Below, piece after piece: positions 1-5,624 of a stretch of DNA of 5,624 nucleotides. Position numbers and translations under genes: made by a program. This DNA comes from Burkholderiaceae bacterium (GTDB taxonomy: Bacteria > Pseudomonadota > Gammaproteobacteria > Burkholderiales > Burkholderiaceae_C). The notes beneath the pieces were generated by a model. It saw nothing but the letters and a program-made list of their open reading frames with translations, had not been told where the DNA came from and made no database searches. Location: assembly GCA_013693755.1 (NCBI GenBank), contig CP059256.1, forward strand, positions 2,303,639 to 2,309,262. The letters run 5' to 3'. Every line of letters begins with the position of its first letter. The stretch's first letter is position 1.

Positions 1-498
1 GACCGGCGCAGCCTGCGCGCCATCCTCGCGGCCGACGCCGCGCCCTACGGCTGGCTCTCCGCCACGCTCAGCGCCGTCATGCCCGCGCACGTCGTCTATC
101 CAAGGGTGGATGCGCGGCCCGCGGGCTTCTCGCGCCGCTGGCTGGAGGACGTTCTGCGCACCCGTCTGGGCTTCACCGGCGCGGTGTTCAGCGACGACCT
201 CTCCATGGCCGGCGCGCGGATGCTCGACGGCCGGGAGGTGAGCCACACCGAAGCGGCGCTGGCCGCGCTCGACGCCGGCTGCGACCTGGTGCTGCTGTGC
301 AACCAGTCGCTGGGGCAGGGCGAGGCGGTGGATGCGCTGCTCGACGGCCTGGCCGAAGCGCAGCTCAAAGGCCGCTGGCAGCCCCGCGAAGCCAGTGAAG
401 CCCGCCGCCGCGCCCTGCTGCCCAGCGCCCAGGCGCCCGAGTGGGACGCGCTGATGTGCAGCGAGGTCTACCAGCGCGCCCTGGCCCTGCTGCCGTGA
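1..498 (+). CDS. nagZ: Beta-N-acetylhexosaminidase NagZ, C-terminal part (5' end outside window)
   Basis: The reading frame is open from base 1 and ends at TGA 496-498, giving 165 residues without the start. NagZ is a cytoplasmic glycoside hydrolase family 3 enzyme that removes GlcNAc from GlcNAc-anhydroMurNAc-peptides during peptidoglycan recycling; in some bacteria its products feed beta-lactamase induction. Visible family signatures are VMPAHVVYP (codons from about 76), PAGFSRRWLEDVLR, and GAVFSDDLSMAGARM, whose first Asp (codon 193-195) matches the catalytic nucleophile of the family's SDDLSM motif. The N-terminal barrel and the His-bearing catalytic loop lie upstream of the window. The tail after the motif (helical, Ala/Leu-rich, ending ALALLP) fits a normal C-terminus, so nothing suggests truncation at this end. 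The next gene on the same strand begins 160 bases later, so tight coupling is unlikely. The identification is secure from motifs. Confidence 0.95.
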   Translation, partial: DRRSLRAILAADAAPYGWLSATLSAVMPAHVVYPRVDARPAGFSRRWLEDVLRTRLGFTGAVFSDDLSMAGARMLDGREVSHTEAALAALDAGCDLVLLCNQSLGQGEAVDALLDGLAEAQLKGRWQPREASEARRRALLPSAQAPEWDALMCSEVYQRALALLP

Positions 499-658
499 GG
501 GTGGGCCGTGGCGGACGGCGCGCAAACATCGCCGCCTGAAGCACCAGGCCGCCTGGGTGTGCCCACGCCGCTCATGCCGCCGCGCGCGCTTGCAAACCCG
601 CGCGGTGGCCCCATCTACCGGGTTTCGTCGCTTTGCGGCTCGCCACCGCTTTGATGCC

Positions 659-994
659 ATGAATCTGATTTCCGACGCGCTGGGTGGTCTGGCCCGGTTG
701 CTGACCCGCCTGGTGCTGTGGGCCGCGGGCGCGGTGTTCGCGCTCAGCCTGCTGGTGGCCGCGCTGGTGGTGGTCGTGGTGCTGACGCTGCGTGCGCTGT
801 TCACCGGCCGCAAGCCCGAGCCGGTGGTGGTCTGGCGGCGCTGGCAGTCGGCCGCCAAGGCCACACGCTTCGGTGCGCGCGGCGCCGGCGCCGATGCCGA
901 GGTGGTGGACGTGCAGGCGCGCGAGGTGGGCCCGCACGCGCGCCGCAACGCGGGCGAGGCCGACGCGCCCGCGCGCATCGAACATCAAAAATGA
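659..994 (+). CDS. Small single-span membrane protein of unknown function
   Basis: This 111-residue protein starts at ATG 659, the only Met codon near the coding-like part of the frame; upstream residues in the frame are Arg-rich and look like non-coding translation. After an amphipathic start (MNLISDALGGLARLL), residues about 18-45 form one long hydrophobic segment with a V-rich core, most likely one transmembrane helix. A basic, soluble tail follows (GRKPEPVVVWRRWQ, then KATRFGARG), with an acidic patch DAEVVDVQAREV. The positive tail predicts a cytoplasmic C-terminus. No Shine-Dalgarno sequence is evident before the ATG. The last codons (EHQK) and the TGA lie in what looks like a dispersed repeat, so the C-terminus may have been set by that repeat. 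I do not recognise a named family, and no function can be assigned. It converges with lysS. Confidence 0.7.
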   Translation: MNLISDALGGLARLLTRLVLWAAGAVFALSLLVAALVVVVVLTLRALFTGRKPEPVVVWRRWQSAAKATRFGARGAGADAEVVDVQAREVGPHARRNAGEADAPARIEHQK

Positions 995-1022
995 GAGCAC
1001 GCCAGCACCGGTTGGTGCTGGG
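990..1022 (+). repeat. Dispersed short repeat, copy 1 (with hairpin)
   Basis: This stretch aligns without gaps to 5370-5402, with 24 of 33 positions identical by hand count; shared blocks include GCACC and GCTGGG. Copy 1 contains the stop codon of the small membrane-protein gene and a perfect hairpin. The element probably extends a few bases either side, from about 984 to 1040. It resembles short intergenic repeats seen in Comamonadaceae genomes, but that resemblance is from memory and not searched. Confidence 0.45.
1002..1021. terminator. Hairpin between convergent genes, possible bidirectional terminator
   Basis: CCAGCACC (1002-1009) and GGTGCTGG (1014-1021) form a perfect 8-bp stem with a 4-base loop. 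It lies just after the stop of the small membrane-protein gene and 24 bases beyond the lysS stop on the other strand. No strong T-run follows directly: on the plus strand a TTTT lies at 1033-1036, and on the minus strand a TTTTT lies at 991-987. A role as terminator is inferred from position and structure. Confidence 0.45.
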
Positions 1023-1023
1023 G

Positions 1024-1043
1024 TTTCAGGGCTTTTCCTGAAA
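1024..1043. terminator. Second hairpin next to the lysS stop
   Basis: TTTCAGG (1024-1030) and CCTGAAA (1037-1043) form a 7-bp stem around the loop GCTTTT. It begins three bases beyond the lysS stop codon on the minus strand and lies directly beside the 1002-1021 hairpin. The two together fill most of the 51-base convergent gap, which suggests transcription end points for both genes. Confidence 0.4.
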
Positions 1044-1045
1044 AA

Positions 1046-2605
<1,560 letters not shown>

Positions 2606-2608
<3 letters not shown>

Positions 2609-2613
2609 CTTCT
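2606..2613 (-). promoter_or_regulatory. Shine-Dalgarno-like sequence of lysS
   Basis: Read on the minus strand, AGAAGGTG spans 2613 to 2606. Its AAGGTG core leaves 10 bases before ATG 2595 but overlaps GTG 2608 itself. A ribosome-binding site cannot share its core with the start codon it serves, so this site favours initiation at 2595 over 2608. Confidence 0.5.
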
Positions 2614-2628
2614 ACGGCAAAACCCGGT

Positions 2629-2634
2629 ATTTTA
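2629..2634 (-). promoter_or_regulatory. Candidate -10 element for lysS
   Basis: On the minus strand 2634 to 2629 reads TAAAAT, five of six bases matching TATAAT, in an otherwise very GC-rich stretch. It would place a transcript start near 2622, giving a short leader of about 26 bases to ATG 2595. No clear -35 box is visible at the expected distance, which falls in the neighbouring GC-rich repeat. Confidence 0.45.
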
Positions 2635-2638
2635 GGCC

Positions 2639-2684
2639 GCGCCCCTGGGAGCGGGCTGGGCGTAGCCCGGCCCTGGGGGCGCTC
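2639..2684. repeat. GC-rich intergenic repeat, copy A
   Basis: This 46-base stretch matches 2720-2764 at about 39 of 46 positions with one gap, at an offset of 81 bases. It holds a small hairpin, GGGCT (2653-2657) with AGCCC (2664-2668). It lies directly upstream of the candidate lysS -10 element. Similar GC-rich palindromic units ending in GGGGGCGCTC are, from memory, common after genes in Comamonadaceae. Confidence 0.6.
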
Positions 2685-2685
2685 T

Positions 2686-2720
2686 CAAGAAACACGCCGG
2701 GCCGCCCCAAGGGTTTCTTG
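2686..2720. repeat. Inverted repeat between the two GC-rich repeat copies
   Basis: CAAGAAAC (2686-2693) and GTTTCTTG (2713-2720) are perfect reverse complements with 19 bases between them. A second, offset pairing is possible between CCGCCCC (2702-2708) and GGGGCGG (2729-2735). The two stems share bases within the loop, so they would be alternative structures. The region may act as the terminator of the DUF3443 transcript, but no T-run is present. Confidence 0.5.
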
Positions 2721-2764
2721 CACCCCTCGGGGCGGGCGGGGCGCAGCCCGGACTGGGGGCGCTC
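2720..2764. repeat. GC-rich intergenic repeat, copy B, touching the DUF3443 stop codon
   Basis: This is the partner of copy A (2639-2684). On the minus strand the DUF3443 stop TGA (2765-2763) runs straight into it, so the repeat contributes two bases of the stop codon. The short arms GGGC and GCCC around GGGGCGCA give a small hairpin equivalent to that in copy A. Confidence 0.6.
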
Positions 2765-4078
2765 AGAACGCCACGAAACCCGTGGGCGCATCGGGGCGCC
2801 GGCCCTCCAGGCCCGTGGCCAGGCTGCGGCCGTAGAACAGCGGCAGGCCCAGATCGACCAGGCCCGCCAGCGCCGCCGTGCCGCCGAGCGCGGGCAGCGC
2901 CTTGTTGCCGGTGAGGGCGGCGGCCTGCGCGTCGGCAATCACCATCGCCAGCGCCGGCCCTTCGCGGGCATCGCTCTGGCGCAGCCGCACGGTGTACTCC
3001 ACCGGCCGCGGCGGGCAGTAGAAGCGCTGGCTGCACACGGGCAGGCCGGGCAGGTCCAGGAAGTAGCCGTTGGAGCCGCTGTCGATGAAGCCGCGCGCGC
3101 TCGTGCCGTTGAGGTTCAGGCCCAGTTGCCCGCGCGCATCGAGCGGATAGAGCTGCGCCGTGGCGAGCCGCGCCAGGGCCTCGGCGCTGGAGAGGCCAAA
3201 GCGCAGCGTGCCCTCCACCGACGGCAGGCCGTTGGGCAGCGGCACGCCGCTCAGGGTGATGAAGTGGCCGTCGTCCAGGCCCGGTGCGAAGGCGCTGACC
3301 GGGTTGCGGGTTTGCCGCGCGAGCTCGGCAGTGCTCGGGCTGCACAGGCCGTCGCGGCAGGTGAAGTAGAAACCGGTGTCGGCGCGTGCGGCGCAGGTCG
3401 GACCGCAGTCCTGCCGGAAGTTGTCGATGCCGAGGATGCCGTTGGCCGTGGCGGCCAGGCTGGCAGCGAGGTCGGGCCGCGGGCGCTGCAGCCATCGGGC
3501 CGTGGGGCTGCGCGCAAGGCGTCTTCATAGACCTGGACCGGGATGGCCTGCTGCGTCTGCGCGCCGCCCACCTGCACCCGCGCAAGCCACAGCGCGCCCC
3601 ACAGCGTGCCCGAGGCGAACGGCGCGCAGGCGTGCAGCGCGCCGGCTGCGGTGCCCACGGGGCTGAGCGCGGCCAGCAGCCGCGCATCGAGCGCCGCGGC
3701 GCTCAGGCGCAGGCCCGCCGAGCCGGTGTCCACCAGCACGTCGGTCACCGTCTGGCACACGCCGCTTTCGGTGCAGATGGTCACGTCCACCAGCGGCGTG
3801 TTGATCTGTGCGCGGCCGCTGCTGCGGATGCCGACGCGAATCGTCGCGATCAGCGCAGCGGCCGGGATCGGCGCTGCGGCAGGCGGCGGGGCGGGGGACG
3901 GTGCGCTCGCGGCGTCCGAACCCCCTCCGCCGCAACCGACGAGGGCGGTCACCAGCGCCAGCAGCGCAGCGACCTTGCACCAGCCACGGCGCTCGGCTGT
4001 GCAGGCGGCCGGCACAGCCGCGCGTGCTGGTGGCGGGCTGGGGCAGCACAGGGCCGCAGGGGGCAGGCGCGCGCTCAT
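2763..4078 (-). pseudogene. DUF3443-family lipoprotein gene, frameshifted (sequence error or true mutation)
   Basis: The start ATG (4078) overlaps the DUF2844 stop as ATGA. Residues about 35-49 are a hydrophobic signal ending in the lipobox LVGC (Cys49), followed by Gly/Ser then a Pro/Ala linker, so the product is probably a lipoprotein. A GTG at residue 22 would give a shorter signal. Next come NTPLVDVTICTESGVCQTV and VLVDTGSAGLRL (Asp117), typical of DUF3443. The frame fails after DGCSA (residues 195-199, near 3482). The rest continues in another frame: ATANGILGIDNFRQDCG, the second motif GFIDSGSNGYFLD (Asp about 333), RFYCPPRP, LPLFYGRSLATGLEG, and the end PTGFVAF. Adding one C near 3481-3484 restores one protein of about 438 residues. 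Ten cysteines after the lipobox fit an oxidised, exported protein. The family's function is unknown to me. Both halves are well preserved, so either the break is recent or the base is a sequencing error. Confidence 0.85.
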
Positions 4079-4572
4079 GGGGTGAGGGTGCTGGGGTCGA
4101 AGCCCGCTGGCGCGAGCGCAGGCACCCAGGCCGCGCCGCTGAAGCTGCGCATGCGGCCCATGCTGCGCACCTCGACGCCGTCGCCCGAGACCTCGGCGCG
4201 GTGCAGGCCCGGCGGCGCGGAGGCCGCGCGCGCGGCCCGCAGGTAAGCGCCGAAGTAGGTGCCGAGCAGGCTGCGCACGTCGGGCTGTAGCGGGCCGTCC
4301 CAGGTGAGGGCATACACCGTGCCCTGGGCGTTGGCATGGGTGGTGATGCGCAGGCCCTGCGGCGTCTCCCAGCTCACGCTGGTGGGCTCGGTACTCGCCT
4401 GGGCGCGGGCCACCAGCCGGTTCAGGCTGGCGCGCTGGGCATCGGGCAGAGGTGCGCGGTTCACGCTCTCGCCAAGCTGCGCGGTGGCCGTCTCCGCCCC
4501 GAGCAGCAATGCGGCCGCGACCCAGAGCGGGGCCGATCGGCGGTGCAGGGGCGGAAAAGAAAGCGGCGCCAT
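4075..4572 (-). CDS. DUF2844-family exported protein
   Basis: This 165-residue protein starts at ATG 4572, the only Met before the signal sequence. Residues 1-31 form a Sec signal peptide: basic HRR, hydrophobic APLWVAAALLLGA, then a likely cleavage after ATA, before QLGES. The mature part of about 134 residues has the DUF2844 hallmark pattern GTVYALTWDGPLQPDVRSLL followed by GTYFGAY (residues 84-110). A second small block is VEVRSMGRMRSFSGAAW. No lipobox, transmembrane helix or cysteine is seen in the mature protein, so it is probably periplasmic or secreted. The stop overlaps the start of the DUF3443 gene by ATGA, implying an operon and translational coupling. DUF2844 and DUF3443 genes are, from memory, commonly adjacent in Burkholderiales. 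No Shine-Dalgarno sequence is evident before the ATG. Molecular function is unknown. Confidence 0.85.
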   Translation of the reverse strand: MAPLSFPPLHRRSAPLWVAAALLLGAETATAQLGESVNRAPLPDAQRASLNRLVARAQASTEPTSVSWETPQGLRITTHANAQGTVYALTWDGPLQPDVRSLLGTYFGAYLRAARAASAPPGLHRAEVSGDGVEVRSMGRMRSFSGAAWVPALAPAGFDPSTLTP

Positions 4573-4851
4573 GGACGCAAGCGTAGCGCAGGGCGGTGGC
4601 GGCTGCGTGACAGCGTGCAGGAAGGCGGGCAGGGCGCGCGGAGAACGGGGCGGTGGAATCGCTGGGCGCGGTGCTCCGGCGCGGCGTTGGTCTGTCCGGG
4701 TACACGGCTGAGGCGCGACCGCCGTGGCCTCGCCTGGAATCTCGCGGCTTCGGACCGACGGTGCGCCGGGCGCGGCCACCACGATGTGCCGCGTTCGCAG
4801 GCCGTGACTGCGCGCCCTGGCGCGCGCGCCGGAGGACACGGGCCCGCCTCG

Positions 4852-4857
4852 CATAAT
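4852..4857 (+). promoter_or_regulatory. Candidate -10 element of the MurJ-like gene
   Basis: CATAAT matches TATAAT at five of six positions and is the clearest AT-rich spot in the 294-base divergent region 4573-4866. It lies only nine bases before ATG 4867, so a transcript would begin within a few bases of the start codon. No convincing -35 box is seen; the bases at about 4829-4834 read CCGGAG. I see nothing else supportable in the divergent region. Confidence 0.45.
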
Positions 4858-4866
4858 CGCCCAACC

Positions 4867-5624
4867 ATGCTTCGCACCGGCGCCACCTCCCTCGCACTGC
4901 TGCTGGCCAGCCGGCTGCTGGGGTTGCTGCGCGAGTCGGCGCAGGCGGCGGCGTTTGGCACCTCGGGCGTGGCGGATGCGGCGGTGCTCATGCTGTCGCT
5001 GCCGGACTGGATCACCGGCCTGGTGGCCGCCGGCGCCTTGTCCTATGTGCTGCTGCCGCTGTGGGCGCGTCAGTCCGCCGCCGCGCAGAGGCGGAGCGAG
5101 CGCGCCGTTGCGCGTGCGCTGCTGGTGCTGGGTCCCGGGCTGGCGCTGGGTCTGTGGCTTGGGCGTGAGCCGCTGCTGGCGGTGCTGGCGCCGGGCCTGG
5201 GCACCGCGACGCGCGAAGCCGGCGCGCAGGCGCTGCGCTATGCCGCCGTGGCGTTGCCGCTGGCGCTGCTGGCCGCGCTGTGGGCCACGCGCGCGCAGCA
5301 TGCGCAGGACTTCACCGGCCTCTACGGTGCCAACCTGGTGGTCAACGGGGTGCTGGTGGCTGCTTTGCTATTGATAGCAATCCTGCACCCATCGGCGCTG
5401 GGTTTGGATGTTCTGGGTCTGTCCTTGTTGCTGGCGATGGCGGTGCGGCTGCTGTGGCTGCGCTGGCGCCGCCGCGCACGCTTTGACCGGCCTCCGGCGC
5501 ACGATGGCTCCGGTGCGTCGGCGGCCCTGCCCGGCGCGGCCGTGTGGCTGTGGGCGGCGCTGGCGGCCGGCTTGCCGCTGGCGCTGCCGTTTGCGGCGCG
5601 GTCGTTGGCTTCGGGCGCGGGCGA
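4867..5624 (+). CDS. MurJ/MviN-family lipid flippase-like membrane protein (3' end outside window)
   Basis: The frame from ATG 4867 is open to the window end, giving 252 residues of a polytopic protein, about half of a typical MurJ. MurJ flips lipid II across the inner membrane for peptidoglycan synthesis; the wider MOP superfamily moves other polyprenyl-linked sugars. The start ASRLLGLLRE, then AFGTSGVADAAVLMLSLPDW and GALSYVLLPLWA, follow the MurJ N-terminal pattern. By alignment R16, R22 and D37 match E. coli R18, R24 and D39. The E. coli LPNLLRRIFAEGA segment is here LPDWITGLVAAGA, so R52, R53 and E57 are replaced. Several Leu/Ala-rich helices follow, with a basic loop LRWRRRARFDRPP near residues 200-212. 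There is no Shine-Dalgarno sequence, and a -10-like CATAAT sits just upstream. An AT-richer in-frame patch near 5362-5383 coincides with a dispersed repeat. It may be a paralogue with a different cargo, so I leave the symbol blank. Confidence 0.8.
   Translation, partial: MLRTGATSLALLLASRLLGLLRESAQAAAFGTSGVADAAVLMLSLPDWITGLVAAGALSYVLLPLWARQSAAAQRRSERAVARALLVLGPGLALGLWLGREPLLAVLAPGLGTATREAGAQALRYAAVALPLALLAALWATRAQHAQDFTGLYGANLVVNGVLVAALLLIAILHPSALGLDVLGLSLLLAMAVRLLWLRWRRRARFDRPPAHDGSGASAALPGAAVWLWAALAAGLPLALPFAARSLASGAG
5370..5402 (+). repeat. Dispersed short repeat, copy 2, inside the MurJ-like coding sequence
   Basis: This stretch aligns to 990-1022 at 24 of 33 positions without gaps. It begins in an AT-rich patch (5362-5383, about 36% GC by hand count) within a very GC-rich gene. 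The reading frame stays open through it (ALLLIAILHPSALGL) and uses CTA and ATA, codons otherwise rare here. It encodes part of a hydrophobic helix and the following loop. Confidence 0.4.

Noticed and set aside
580..605. Hairpin CCGCGCG (580-586) with CGCGCGG (599-605) as a nagZ terminator
   Set aside because: It is a low-complexity CG run over 80 bases after the nagZ stop with no T-run. Such pairings are expected by chance at this GC content.
557..658. N-terminal extension of the small membrane protein to a start at 557
   Set aside because: The added residues are Arg/Cys-rich with no membrane or domain character. Coding-like sequence begins at Met 659.
3386..4246. A 286-codon plus-strand frame opposite DUF3443
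   Set aside because: It is antisense to recognisable DUF3443 sequence and has only Arg/Ala-rich, motif-free translation.
4079..4897. Upstream extension of the DUF3443 N-terminal frame to a start at 4897
   Set aside because: The extension overlaps DUF2844 and the divergent region and is Arg-rich. The ATGA-coupled Met at 4078 directly precedes the lipoprotein signal and is the better start.
4573..5301. Upstream extension of the DUF2844 frame to 5301
   Set aside because: It is Gln/Arg-rich low-quality sequence antisense to the MurJ-like gene. The Sec signal begins at Met 4572.

Overview
The window is very GC-rich and carries genes and repeats typical of a betaproteobacterium of the order Burkholderiales, most likely family Comamonadaceae. 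This placement rests on recognised protein families (NagZ, class II lysyl-tRNA synthetase, a DUF2844/DUF3443 pair, a MurJ/MviN-type flippase) and on the style of the intergenic repeats. No search was run, so the genus is not resolved.

Layout. Positions 1-498 (+) hold the C-terminal part of nagZ (peptidoglycan recycling). After a gene-free gap of about 160 bases comes a small single-span membrane protein of unknown function (659-994, +). It converges on lysS (1046-2608, -). The 51 bases between them hold two consecutive hairpins. Upstream of lysS (2609-2762) are two imperfect copies of a GC-rich repeat spaced 81 bp apart, around a hairpin. Then comes a two-gene unit on the minus strand: a DUF2844-family exported protein (4075-4572) whose stop overlaps by ATGA the start of a DUF3443-family lipoprotein gene (2763-4078). 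The DUF3443 gene is broken by a one-base frameshift near 3482. A divergent intergenic region of about 294 bases (4573-4866) separates this unit from a MurJ/MviN-family gene (4867 to the window end, +), which runs off the edge.

Main points. (1) Both DUF3443 halves are well conserved but lie in different frames, and the lysS 5' end shows a similar apparent loss of one C. Two single-C losses in C-rich tracts suggest either base-call error or recent mutation. (2) The repaired DUF3443 protein has two D-[TS]-G-S motifs about 216 residues apart and ten cysteines, recalling a bilobal aspartic-protease layout. With DUF2844 it forms a little-characterised envelope pair. (3) The MurJ-like protein keeps the arginines equivalent to E. 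coli R18 and R24 but lacks the one equivalent to R52. (4) Two divergent copies of one short dispersed repeat occur in the window: one forms the end of the small membrane-protein gene, the other is read in frame inside the MurJ-like gene.

The genes share a loose cell-envelope theme (muropeptide recycling, lipid-linked precursor flipping, exported proteins), with lysS as a housekeeping gene between them. I see no RNA genes, CRISPR arrays, insertion sequences or phage genes.
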